The position numbers and the translations under genes were made by a program. Shown piece by piece: positions 26,488 to 34,604 of a DNA stretch of 64,000 nucleotides. The stretch comes from DTKY01 sp037440765 (GTDB taxonomy: Bacteria > Acidobacteriota > Terriglobia > Bryobacterales > Bryobacteraceae): contig JBBITL010000019.1 of the NCBI GenBank assembly GCA_037440765.1, positions 15,530 through 79,529 of the forward strand, written 5' to 3'. Each line of letters begins with the position of its first letter. Position 1 is the first letter of the stretch. Under the pieces are notes generated by a model. The model ran no database searches. It was given only the letters and a program-made list of their open reading frames with translations, and was not told the DNA's origin.

Positions 26488-28404
26488 ATGGCGGCGCTCA
26501 AGCGGATCGTGCCCCTCTACCGCCAAGCCGGCTGGCCAGAGAGGTTGCTTGCCGGTCTCCTGCTGGTCTACCTGCCTCTGAGGTGGGCGGCGCCTTCGGG
26601 CATCGTCCGCCTGCTCCTTGAGGTCCTTCTCACCATCCTCGGGCTGGTTGTGGCGGTCAGGCTGGCCCGCCACGGCATCCGCAAGGCGGTCTGGAGGCTG
26701 CGCAACCGGCTGATCGTAGCCTACCTGTTCATCGCCGTGGTGCCCGTGGTTCTGATCCTGCTGCTGGTGGCCAACGGCTGCTACCTGCTCACCGGCCAGA
26801 TCGCCGTCTACCTGGTCACGAGCGAACTGGAGGAGCGCTCCGACGGGCTGGCTGCCGCCGCGCGCGAACTGCTCGCCACGCCCCCGCAGGACCGGCCCAG
26901 GCACATGCAATGGCTGGCGCAGGCGGTGGCCGACCGGTACCCGCAGGCGGAATTCCTGGTGCGGGACGCGCTGAGCTGGCGATACCCCCCAGGCTCTGAG
27001 CTCTCCCTGCCGGCCCTACCCGCCGGGGCCGCCAGCGGACTGATTCTGAGGGACGGAAGACCCTCCATGTGGGGGCGCGCCTCTGAGGCCGGCGCCGAGT
27101 CTTTCATCCTGGCCCCGCTTTCCGGCGAGGTCCTGAACCGGCTGGTTCCGGACCTTGGCAGCGTGGCATTGTTGCAGGCCGGCCTGAACACCGGCCGGAC
27201 CGGCCGGGTCCCCCCGGCCTACAACTGGCTGGACCTGGAAGTCACCTGGTTCCGCCTCGCTCCCGTCGCCACATGGGAAAATCCGGCCCGGACCGAGGAC
27301 ATCCCTCTGGTGGTGGTCAGCCGCCCGTCAGCCGTGCTGCGGACGCTGTTCCGGCAGAGGGCGGACTTCACCCAGGGGTTGATGCTCTGGATGTTCCTCG
27401 CGGTGGCCGGCCTGTTCCTGATCGTCGAGCTGGTGTCTTTGGTGATCGGCATCTCGCTGACGCGCTCCATAACCGCCGCGGTGCAGGGCCTGTATGAAGG
27501 CACCGGCCGCGTCATGCGCGGCGACTTCTCCCACCGCATCGAGGTCAAGGGCAGAGACCAGCTTGCCGAACTCGGGCACTCCTTCAACCGCATGACCGAG
27601 AACCTGGAGAGACTGCTCAGCATCGAGAAGGAGAAGGAGCGGCTTCAGAGCGAACTGGAGATCGCCCGCGAGGTCCAGAGCCAGTTGTACCCGGCCACCA
27701 TCCCGGCGGTCGAGGGTCTGGAGGTGCTGGCCCACTGCAACCCCGCCCGCACCGTCTCAGGGGACTACTATGACTACCTCAATCTGGCCGACTCCCAGCT
27801 TGCGCTGGCCATAGGCGACGTGGCCGGCAAGGGCATCTCGGCCGCGCTGCTGATGGCCACCGTGCAGTCTTCCCTCCGGACCCAGATACGGACCTGCCTG
27901 AACGAGATGGCTGCGGGCGGCCGGACGGCGGACGGCGCCGTCACCAGCGCCCGCCTGGTCTCGCAGCTCAACCAGCAGCTCTACGCCTTCACCTCGGCCG
28001 AGAAGTTCGCGACCTTCTACTTCGGCATCTACGACAGCCGCACCGGCCGGTTGAGCTACACCAACGCCGGCCACCCTCCGCCCATCCTGGTGCGCGGCGG
28101 AGAGGTCCTGCGCCTGGAGACCAACGGCATGGTGGTCGGCGCCTTCCCCTTCGCAGAGTATGGCGAGAGCCAGATCGAGCTTCAGCCCGGAGACCTGCTG
28201 GCCTGCTTCACCGACGGCATCACGGAACCGGAGAACGAGTACGGCGAGATGTTCGGAGACGATCGCCTGGCCGAGGTGCTGGTGCGGAACGTCTGGCGCA
28301 GGCCGTCGGAGATCCTGGACGAAGTCTATTCGGCCGTGGGCCAGTGGACGGCGTCGCTCGAGCCGCAGGACGACATGACCATTCTGATTGCCAGGAGGAC
28401 GTGA
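26488..28404 (+). CDS. Membrane SpoIIE/RsbU-type PP2C phosphatase with HAMP domain
   Basis: The start at 26488 gives 638 residues. Helices at about 20-57 and 75-100 precede an extracytoplasmic region of roughly 200 residues. A further helix (about 305-330), a HAMP domain and a coiled segment lead to a PP2C-type phosphatase (about 400-636) with SGDYYDYL, AIGDVAGKGISAALLMA and QDDMTILIARR metal-binding motifs. Such proteins dephosphorylate anti-sigma-factor antagonists; no STAS or anti-sigma gene is adjacent. It is divergent from cheW and followed two bases later by nnrED. A TACAAT box is at 26466-26471. Confidence 0.88.
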   Translation: MAALKRIVPLYRQAGWPERLLAGLLLVYLPLRWAAPSGIVRLLLEVLLTILGLVVAVRLARHGIRKAVWRLRNRLIVAYLFIAVVPVVLILLLVANGCYLLTGQIAVYLVTSELEERSDGLAAAARELLATPPQDRPRHMQWLAQAVADRYPQAEFLVRDALSWRYPPGSELSLPALPAGAASGLILRDGRPSMWGRASEAGAESFILAPLSGEVLNRLVPDLGSVALLQAGLNTGRTGRVPPAYNWLDLEVTWFRLAPVATWENPARTEDIPLVVVSRPSAVLRTLFRQRADFTQGLMLWMFLAVAGLFLIVELVSLVIGISLTRSITAAVQGLYEGTGRVMRGDFSHRIEVKGRDQLAELGHSFNRMTENLERLLSIEKEKERLQSELEIAREVQSQLYPATIPAVEGLEVLAHCNPARTVSGDYYDYLNLADSQLALAIGDVAGKGISAALLMATVQSSLRTQIRTCLNEMAAGGRTADGAVTSARLVSQLNQQLYAFTSAEKFATFYFGIYDSRTGRLSYTNAGHPPPILVRGGEVLRLETNGMVVGAFPFAEYGESQIELQPGDLLACFTDGITEPENEYGEMFGDDRLAEVLVRNVWRRPSEILDEVYSAVGQWTASLEPQDDMTILIARRT

Positions 28405-28405
28405 C

Positions 28406-29956
28406 ATGAAGGTGCTCACCGGCCAGCAGATGCGCGAAGTGGACCGCCGCACCATGGAGCTCGGCATCCCCGGACTGATCCTCATGGAGAACGCCGGCCA
28501 CAGGGTGGTGGAGTTTCTGGCCTCGAAGTTCCCCTCGCTCGCCGGGGAGCGCATCGTCATCATGTGCGGCGGGGGCAACAACGGCGGCGACGGGCTGGTG
28601 GTGGCGCGCCAGCTTCACACCCGCTTCCGGCCGCGCGCTCTGGACGTCGTCGTGGCCGCCGATCCGGCCGGACTAACCGGCGACGCAGCCGCCAGCCACC
28701 GCATGCTGGCAGCCTGCGGGTCCCCGGTGGCGCGGCAGATCACCCCCGCCATGCGTGAAGCCACCATCGTCATCGACGCCCTGCTCGGCACCGGCCTGAA
28801 GGGCCCGGCGGCGGGGGCGGTGCTCGATCTCATCCGGGAGATCAACACCGGCTTTCCGCGCGCCCGGGTGGTGGCCATCGACATTCCGTCCGGCCTGGCC
28901 AGCGACAGCGGCGCCGTGCCAGGCGAGGCGGTGCGCGCCGACTACACGGTGACCTTCACCGCGCCCAAGGCCGGCCACGTTCTGCCCCCGGCCTGCGACC
29001 GCGTGGGCGAGCTGCACGTCTGCCCCATCGGCAGCCCGCCGGCGCTATACGAGGACGACAGCTCGATCTGGCTGTCCCTGGTTGAGCCCGGCATGTTCCG
29101 CGCACTGCTGGCCCCCCGGACGGCGGGCGCGCACAAGGGCGACTTCGGGCACGTGCTGGTGGTGGGCGGATCGCGGGGAAAGACCGGCGCGGCGGCCATG
29201 GCCGGAATTTCAGCGCTGCGGGCGGGCGCGGGGCTGGTGACGGTCGCCTCGGCCTGGTCGGCTGTTCCGGTCATCGCCTCGCACGCGCCGGAGCTCATGA
29301 CCGAATCGCTGGCCGAAACCACCGGCGGCGCAATCTCGCTCCAGGCGGTGGACAGCGGAACCCTGCAACACCTGGCGAGGGCCAAGGACGTGGTGGCGCT
29401 CGGTCCCGGACTCGGCACAGACCCGGACACGGCCGGCGTGGTCCGCCGTCTGGTTTCGGAAGTCACCCGGTACCTGGTGATCGACGCCGACGGCCTCAAC
29501 GCCCTGGCGGGGACGGAGGTCAAGGGCCGCAACCTTATCCTGACCCCCCACCCCGGCGAGATGGCGCGCCTGTCCGGCCTGCGGACCGCCGAGGTGCAGG
29601 CCGACCGGCTGGGCGTGGCGCGCGGCTTCGCCGCCTCCCGCGAGCTGACGCTTGTGCTCAAGGGCCAGCGCACGCTCATCGCCTTCCCCGACGGGCGGGT
29701 CTGGATCAATCCCACCGGCAGCCCCGCCATGGCCACCGCCGGAAGCGGCGACATACTGACCGGCCTCATCGCCGGACTCCTGGCCCAGACTCCGGAAGAG
29801 CCGGAAGCCGCCATTGCCGCCGCGGTCTACCTGCACGGCCGGGCCGGGGAGCTGGGCGCCGCCGCCCTGGGCGAGCGGGCGCTGGTGGCGACGGATTTGA
29901 TCGAGTTTCTGCCGGAGGCCGTGGATGAGTGCGCGGGTCGTAAGGACCGGGTCTGA
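28406..29956 (+). CDS. nnr: Bifunctional NAD(P)H-hydrate repair enzyme (epimerase/dehydratase)
   Basis: This repairs hydrated NADH and NADPH. The 516-residue fusion has an N-terminal YjeF_N epimerase domain (NnrE; LMENAGHRVVEF, CGGGNNGGDGLVVARQL) and a C-terminal ribokinase-like ADP-dependent dehydratase (NnrD; TPHPGEMARLSG, AGSGDILTGLIAGLLAQ). The ATG is preceded by a perfect AGGAGG eight bases upstream and begins two bases after the phosphatase stop. It overlaps tsaE by 32 bases; nnr-tsaE adjacency is widespread in bacteria. Confidence 0.96.
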   Translation: MKVLTGQQMREVDRRTMELGIPGLILMENAGHRVVEFLASKFPSLAGERIVIMCGGGNNGGDGLVVARQLHTRFRPRALDVVVAADPAGLTGDAAASHRMLAACGSPVARQITPAMREATIVIDALLGTGLKGPAAGAVLDLIREINTGFPRARVVAIDIPSGLASDSGAVPGEAVRADYTVTFTAPKAGHVLPPACDRVGELHVCPIGSPPALYEDDSSIWLSLVEPGMFRALLAPRTAGAHKGDFGHVLVVGGSRGKTGAAAMAGISALRAGAGLVTVASAWSAVPVIASHAPELMTESLAETTGGAISLQAVDSGTLQHLARAKDVVALGPGLGTDPDTAGVVRRLVSEVTRYLVIDADGLNALAGTEVKGRNLILTPHPGEMARLSGLRTAEVQADRLGVARGFAASRELTLVLKGQRTLIAFPDGRVWINPTGSPAMATAGSGDILTGLIAGLLAQTPEEPEAAIAAAVYLHGRAGELGAAALGERALVATDLIEFLPEAVDECAGRKDRV

Positions 29957-30350
29957 GGAGGAGACCATCGCGCTCGGCGCCGAAATCGGACGCGCCCTGG
30001 GCCGCCGCGCCGTGGTGCTGCTGATCGGCGAACTCGGGGCCGGCAAGACAACCATCGCCAAGGGCATCGTCCAGGGGCTCGGCGCGGCGCCCGCTGACGA
30101 GGTGGCCAGCCCGACCTTCACTCTGATTCACGAGTTCGGCGATGACCCCAGGGTCTACCACATCGACCTGTACCGCCTCGACCACGCCGGCGAGGCGCTG
30201 GCCCTCGGCATCGACGAACTGCTCGGCCGCGACGCCGTCCTGCTGGTCGAGTGGGGCGAGCGCTTTCCCGCCCTGTGGCCGCGCGACCGCGTGGAAATCC
30301 GCCTGCGCTGGCTCGACGACGCGGAGCGCGAAGTGGTGGTGACCCGGTGA
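29925..30350 (+). CDS. tsaE: tRNA threonylcarbamoyladenosine biosynthesis ATPase TsaE
   Basis: TsaE supports the TsaB-TsaD complex in making t6A37 of ANN-decoding tRNAs. The 141-residue protein has a Walker A loop (GELGAGKTT), the family segment SPTFTLIHEF and HIDLYRLD, and the Walker B-like VLLVEWGERF. Length is normal. It shares 32 bases with the end of nnr and is followed by about 200 bases with no recognisable gene. Confidence 0.95.
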   Translation: MSARVVRTGSEEETIALGAEIGRALGRRAVVLLIGELGAGKTTIAKGIVQGLGAAPADEVASPTFTLIHEFGDDPRVYHIDLYRLDHAGEALALGIDELLGRDAVLLVEWGERFPALWPRDRVEIRLRWLDDAEREVVVTR

Positions 30351-30552
30351 GCGGGCTCCTTGCCGGAGTTCGTCACGGCCCGGGCGGTTTCGACTGTTTT
30401 CAGGCAGAGAGGGAGCAGAGATGATTTGGCTGCAACGCGCGTCTACGCGAAAGCCGATGTGGGGCAGACCTGCCCTCTTGAAGTTCCACCAGAGTCGTGA
30501 CAAGATCGCCGCATGCGGCTCTTCATCGCTCAGTTAATGTGAAAGGTATCGC

Positions 30553-31068
30553 ATGGAGTTCCAGGAAGTGATCCGGCAGCGCCGTTCGGTGCGCGCCTTC
30601 GCCGCCGACCCGGTGGAGGAGTGGAAGCTACAGAGGATTCTTGAGACCGTGAATGCGGCTCCCTCGGCGGGAGGACTGCAAGCCTACGAGGTCTACGTTG
30701 TCAGGCAGCCCGGTGACCGCGCCGCGCTGGCGGCGGCCGCCTGGGGTCAGGATTTCATCAAGGCGGCGCCCGTGGCGCTGGTTTTCTGCACCCACGCGGC
30801 GCTGTCCGAGGCCCGCTACCGCGAGCGCGGCGCCAGGCTCTACGCGCTTCAGGACGCGACCATCGCCTGCGCCTACGCCATGCTGGCGCTGGTGGACCTG
30901 GGGCTGGCTTCTGTGTGGGTCGGCGCGTTCAAGGACGAGGCCGTGTGGAAGGTGATCGGCTCACCCGAGGGCCAGAAGCCCGTGGCCATATTGCCGGTCG
31001 GCTACGCCGGCGAACGGCCGCGGCCCGTGGGCCGGCGCGAGCTCACTGGCCTGATTCACGAGGTGTGA
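30553..31068 (+). CDS. Nitroreductase family protein
   Basis: A 171-residue FMN-dependent nitroreductase-like protein. The start carries the family motif IRQRRSVRAF, followed by NAAPSAGGLQAYEVYVV (FMN contact) and a C-terminal KPVAILPVGYAGERP. An AAAGG precedes the ATG. The substrate cannot be predicted. The 3' end overlaps the convergent DUF58 gene by 26 bases. Confidence 0.9.
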   Translation: MEFQEVIRQRRSVRAFAADPVEEWKLQRILETVNAAPSAGGLQAYEVYVVRQPGDRAALAAAAWGQDFIKAAPVALVFCTHAALSEARYRERGARLYALQDATIACAYAMLALVDLGLASVWVGAFKDEAVWKVIGSPEGQKPVAILPVGYAGERPRPVGRRELTGLIHEV

Positions 31069-32074
31069 GACACGGGCACACGAACCGGGCATGGCGCCAT
31101 GCGGTCGCTTTGTACCTGTTCGCGTCGGCGGTGAAGACAAGGTGGAAGCTGCCGGCCTCGGCCGGCCCCGTGGCGGGCCCCGCGCGCTTGGGCGAAACCA
31201 GCGCCAGGTACTTCAGAATTCTGTAGACGTCCCCGGTCGCCGGAACCGTCGTCGCCATCTCCTGCGACACGAATCGCACGCGCGCTTCCCGCCGCGTGAG
31301 GTGCCAGACCAGGTAGGCGCAGCTCTCCAGAGCGGTTTCGAACCACTGTTTGCCGGCGTCCGGCACGTCGATGTCGAGCAGGATCTCCACCAGCGGCTCC
31401 TGCTCGCGGGCGAACTCCCGGACCTGAAGCGCCCCGGTGTGCGCCGTGGCCTTCCAGTCCACGTGCCGCGCGCTCTCGAAGAACTCGTACGGACGGATGC
31501 GGTGGAAATCGTGGCCCGCGCCGCGGTAGTGCGAAGCCGCCTCGCCGTGCATGGTGAAGAGCAGTTCGTCGAAGCCGGGCTGCGGGTTCATGCAGGGGTA
31601 GACCAGTATCTCCCTGGCCAGCGCCACCTCGGCGCGGCGTTCGAGGATGCCGAATGGGAAGGAAGTCGAGAATTGGAAGCCTTTCTCCCTGTGGATGCCG
31701 CGCCGGGCGAACTCCACTTCCAGGGGCTGCTCCATTGCCCCCCCGCCCGGCATAACGGGGAAGTAGAGCGCCGAGAAGATGCTGTCGCCGATGCCCGCCA
31801 GCTTCACGGAAAACGACGGCATCCAGCGCTTGGTGTTCCGGGCCAGGATGCGCGCCGGGAACTTGCGCCGGGCCGAGACGTGCTCTGGCAGGCGCACGTC
31901 CAATTCCAGCCCCGCCAGCGAGAGCCGGCTGACGAGGTTTGAGACCATCAGCGTCGCCAGCATCGCGGCCAGTACCAGGAACAGCAGGTTGTTGGCCGTT
32001 AGCACGGCGGCGGCCGCGACTGCGAGCAGGGCCGCCGCGAAGACCAGTCCCGTGGCTGTGGTCCTTCTACCCAT
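31043..32074 (-). CDS. DUF58 domain protein
   Basis: A 343-residue protein with two N-terminal membrane helices (about residues 8-45), a beta-rich middle part and the DUF58 signature near residue 220 (IRPYEFFESARHVDWKATA). The segment usually begins with GxYxxGD; here EFFESARHVDWK replaces it. A VWA-like domain follows. DUF58 genes normally sit between a MoxR ATPase and a transglutaminase; here neither is adjacent, though a TgpA-like protein lies at 61920. The start overlaps the methyltransferase stop by eight bases. Confidence 0.85.
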   Translation of the reverse strand: MGRRTTATGLVFAAALLAVAAAAVLTANNLLFLVLAAMLATLMVSNLVSRLSLAGLELDVRLPEHVSARRKFPARILARNTKRWMPSFSVKLAGIGDSIFSALYFPVMPGGGAMEQPLEVEFARRGIHREKGFQFSTSFPFGILERRAEVALAREILVYPCMNPQPGFDELLFTMHGEAASHYRGAGHDFHRIRPYEFFESARHVDWKATAHTGALQVREFAREQEPLVEILLDIDVPDAGKQWFETALESCAYLVWHLTRREARVRFVSQEMATTVPATGDVYRILKYLALVSPKRAGPATGPAEAGSFHLVFTADANRYKATAWRHARFVCPCLTPRESGQ

Positions 32075-33047
32075 ATCTTCCTGCGATTTCGGCGGCCACG
32101 GAGTCCAGAATGGCGCGGCCGGTCGAGTAGCGCCGCGCCGCCAGGCGCTCCTCCGCCATCCGCCGGACTCTGCGGCAGGCGCGGGTGTAGGTGCCCGGCG
32201 AGAGCCAGTAACGCCAGGCCGCCCGGCGCCGCTCCAGCCGCCAGACGCGCTCATAGGCGCCGGGAATCTCTCCGGAGGGGCGCGCGCGGCCGGGGGCCGG
32301 CCGGAACACCATATACAGGGCCCCGCCATCCGGGCTGGTCTCCGACCGCACCACCGACAGACCCGCCAGCTCTCCGCAGCGTGTCAGTGTGACAGGGGAG
32401 AAGCAGAAGAGGTGAGCCCGGTGGAAGCGATGCCTGGGGTGCTCCAGGGTCGACTCGAAGTTCGGGACTTCGACCGCCAGGAAGCCCTCAGTCCGAAGCC
32501 ATGCGGCCAGGCGTGAGAGTGACTCGACCGGCGCCGGAAGATGTTCCAGCACGTGGAAAAGCGTGATCCCGTCAAAGGAGCCGGGCGGAAAGGGCTGGTC
32601 TCCGATCAAACCGACGTGGACATCCAGGCCCAGCTCCTCCCGCGCGTGAGCGGCGTAGCCGGCGTTCGGCTCCACGCCCGTGACGCAGCAGCCGGCCGCG
32701 CGCAGCAGATAGAGGAATTCCCCGCCGCCGCAGCCCGCGTCGAGGATGTCCTTGCCCGGCGCCAGCAGCTCGCGCATTCTCTCGATCCGCTCCCGGGCGA
32801 CCCTGGCCGCCCGCAGCACGTGGTAAGGCCTGGGCTGGCAGGTGCGCTTGTAGAGCAGGCGATAGTTTTCGCGGTAGAAGCCGGCCAGTTCCTCGGGGTC
32901 CGGGAGAGGGTCGGTGCGAGCCAGGCCGCAACCCTGGCAGACCACCGTGGTGAGGGGGGTGCCGTCGCGGGCGACCTCCCCCAGGACAGGCGCCGAGGTC
33001 GAATCGCACAGCGGGCAGGCGGAACGAACCTGGTTTTCGTTCGTCAG
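32067..33047 (-). CDS. SAM-dependent methyltransferase with N-terminal zinc ribbon; unusual start
   Basis: The class I methyltransferase core has the SAM loop ILDAGCGGGEFLYLL and a GITLFHVLEHL post-motif. Ahead of it is a zinc ribbon with CPLC and CQGC pairs; the first pair lies upstream of the first ATG/GTG/TTG (GTG at 32945). The frame is open only to about 33075, with no canonical start before the ribbon. A TATACT box lies exactly seven bases before a CTG at 33047, the geometry seen at leaderless starts here, so I take that CTG as the probable start (326 residues). An ATT at 33050, or a truncated protein from 32945, are alternatives. The substrate is unknown. Confidence 0.72.
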   Translation of the reverse strand: MTNENQVRSACPLCDSTSAPVLGEVARDGTPLTTVVCQGCGLARTDPLPDPEELAGFYRENYRLLYKRTCQPRPYHVLRAARVARERIERMRELLAPGKDILDAGCGGGEFLYLLRAAGCCVTGVEPNAGYAAHAREELGLDVHVGLIGDQPFPPGSFDGITLFHVLEHLPAPVESLSRLAAWLRTEGFLAVEVPNFESTLEHPRHRFHRAHLFCFSPVTLTRCGELAGLSVVRSETSPDGGALYMVFRPAPGRARPSGEIPGAYERVWRLERRRAAWRYWLSPGTYTRACRRVRRMAEERLAARRYSTGRAILDSVAAEIAGRYG

Positions 33048-33054
33048 AATGAGC

Positions 33055-33060
33055 AGTATA
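33055..33060 (-). promoter_or_regulatory. -10 box of the methyltransferase gene
   Basis: TATACT followed by GCTCATT and CTG. The Gfo/Idh/MocA gene has the nearly identical TATACT, GCTCACT and ATG at 35605-35618, which supports a matching leaderless arrangement. Confidence 0.5.
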
Positions 33061-33088
33061 ACCCACTGATGGTAAACTCAAAGATGTC

Positions 33089-33144
33089 CGCTCGCTCACG
33101 CTCGCGGTTCCGCGCCGGTACCGAACCGCGACCGTAAGGGAGCG
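33089..33144. repeat. REP-like long palindrome, full copy
   Basis: Two 22-base arms (33089-33110 and 33123-33144) are inverted repeats with 19 of 22 matches around a 12-base loop that itself contains GGTACC. The right arm recurs with 19/22 identity at 46093-46114. It lies between the divergent methyltransferase and the 33158 gene. Confidence 0.6.
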
Positions 33145-33157
33145 ACTGCTCTAATCA

Positions 33158-33577
33158 ATGGCTGCGAAGGAAAAGAAGAAACGCGAGCCCATGGCGCCCC
33201 TGAGACTCTGGCTGCCGGCGGTGACCCTCGGCTGGCTGGTTCCGGGCGGCGGGCATTTCCTGCTCAAGCGCAGCATCAGGGGCAGCCTGCTGCTGTTTGC
33301 CGTGGCCTCCATGTTCCTGCTCGGGATCATGATGCGCGGCGTGATGTTCCTGCCCAGGACAGGCGACCTGCTGACCACCGTGATTCACTGCGGCGGCTTC
33401 CTGGGCAACCTTGCCTCGGGCGTGTTCTATCTGCTTACGGTGTGGCTGGGGTACGTGCAGCCGGATGCGGCCGGGCACATGCACGATTACGGCACCAAGT
33501 TCCTGGTGACGGCTGGGCTGCTCAATGTGCTCGCCATGGTGGACGCCTACGAGATCGCGGCGGGGAAGAAGGACTGA
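33158..33577 (+). CDS. Small membrane protein, DUF6677-like
   Basis: A 139-residue protein with a basic N-terminus (AAKEKKKREP) and about four hydrophobic segments, including LPAVTLGWLVPGGGHFLL at residue 18, which recalls TM2-type/DUF6677 proteins. The function is unknown. Its stop overlaps the start of the next small membrane protein (TGATG), so they are coupled. No strong ribosome-binding site precedes the ATG. Confidence 0.75.
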   Translation: MAAKEKKKREPMAPLRLWLPAVTLGWLVPGGGHFLLKRSIRGSLLLFAVASMFLLGIMMRGVMFLPRTGDLLTTVIHCGGFLGNLASGVFYLLTVWLGYVQPDAAGHMHDYGTKFLVTAGLLNVLAMVDAYEIAAGKKD

Positions 33578-33762
33578 TGCCTCTCGTTTCCCTGAGCCAC
33601 TTTGAAGCGGCGCTGTTGTTTGCCCTGTTCACGTCAATCGTGATGGGCGTGGTGGGCAAGAACACGGACCGGGAGAGGCTGCGCTACGGAGTGCGTTGCT
33701 TCGCCTGGTTCGCATTCGCGCTGCTGGCGATCGGCTGGGTGATGCGCCTGGGCCACGGCTAG
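33577..33762 (+). CDS. 61-residue membrane protein
   Basis: Two hydrophobic helices (about residues 10-26 and 42-56) are separated by a charged loop (GKNTDRERLRYG). It is coupled to the preceding gene by a one-base stop/start overlap and ends four bases into the convergent isomerase gene. I do not recognise a family; joint action with its upstream neighbour is likely. Confidence 0.65.
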   Translation: MPLVSLSHFEAALLFALFTSIVMGVVGKNTDRERLRYGVRCFAWFAFALLAIGWVMRLGHG

Positions 33763-34604
33763 CGCCCGGATATGAGCCCGCGCAGGTAGCTCACGGCCGC
33801 TGCAACGTCGCGCCATTTCTCATCGGGATCCTCGACCTCGCGCTCGACGTTCAATGTGCCCCGGTAGCCGATTTCCTTCAGCCTGGCGACGAAGCGCTCC
33901 ATCCCCACCGAGCCCTCGCCCAGGCGCCGCTCCGCTCCGAGCGCGCCGGGCGTGTCCTTGGGAGGCCAGTCGCCGTCCTTGGCGTGGACCGAGACTATGC
34001 GGCGCGCCAGTATGCCAAGGGCTTCGATGGGGTCGCCCGTGCCGTAGAGGATCATGTTGGCGGGGTCGAAGTTTATCTTGAGGTTCGGCCGTTCCACGTC
34101 CTCGACGAACCCGGCCAGCACGCGCGCCGGTTCCTGCCCCGTCTCCAGGGCGAAGGTCTGCCCGTTGGAGGCGGCGTGATCCGCCACGCGGCGCACCATG
34201 GCGCGCACCGCAATGTAGTCGGTGTGCGAGCGGTCCTCGGGAACGAAGCCGATGTGGCACGCGATGGAAGACACGCCCAGCCCGGCGGCGAAGTCGCTGA
34301 TCTCGCGCGTGCGCTTCTCGCGCTCGTCGCGGGTTGCAGCGGGGACGAAACCCACAGTGCGCTGGACTGTGGGGATGTCGGCGTAGCTCTCGCCGTCGTA
34401 CGCTCCGAACACCGTCACCACCGTGAAGCGTTCCCCTTCGAGAGCCCTGCGCCATGTCCCGGCTGCGCCGGCAAGCTGCATATCCGGCGGAACGCCAAGC
34501 TGCCCCGAGCGCACGCCGGCGGCTTTCGCCGTGCGGATCGTCCGGGCCGCGTCCGGCCCCGCCCAGAACATCACGCCGACTTCCATGTCGTCTAGAGCAG
34601 GCAT
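33759..34604 (-). CDS. Sugar phosphate isomerase/epimerase (xylose-isomerase-like TIM barrel)
   Basis: A 281-residue AP-endonuclease-2-type TIM barrel. Metal-site elements are visible: CHIGFVPED, FALETGQEP (Glu), INFDPANMILYG (Asp), SVHAKDGDWP (His, Asp) and NVEREVEDP (Glu). AGGAGA lies nine bases upstream of the ATG. It overlaps the 3' end of the Gfo/Idh/MocA gene by 13 bases and is surely co-transcribed with it. Such pairs commonly act on inositols or oxidised sugars; the substrate here is not determined. Confidence 0.88.
   Translation of the reverse strand: MPALDDMEVGVMFWAGPDAARTIRTAKAAGVRSGQLGVPPDMQLAGAAGTWRRALEGERFTVVTVFGAYDGESYADIPTVQRTVGFVPAATRDEREKRTREISDFAAGLGVSSIACHIGFVPEDRSHTDYIAVRAMVRRVADHAASNGQTFALETGQEPARVLAGFVEDVERPNLKINFDPANMILYGTGDPIEALGILARRIVSVHAKDGDWPPKDTPGALGAERRLGEGSVGMERFVARLKEIGYRGTLNVEREVEDPDEKWRDVAAAVSYLRGLISGR

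Noticed and set aside
30351..30552. Open minus-strand frame beginning SRLWWNFKRAGLPH between tsaE and the nitroreductase gene
   Set aside because: No domain or ribosome-binding site could be recognised and it runs antisense into tsaE; left as non-coding.
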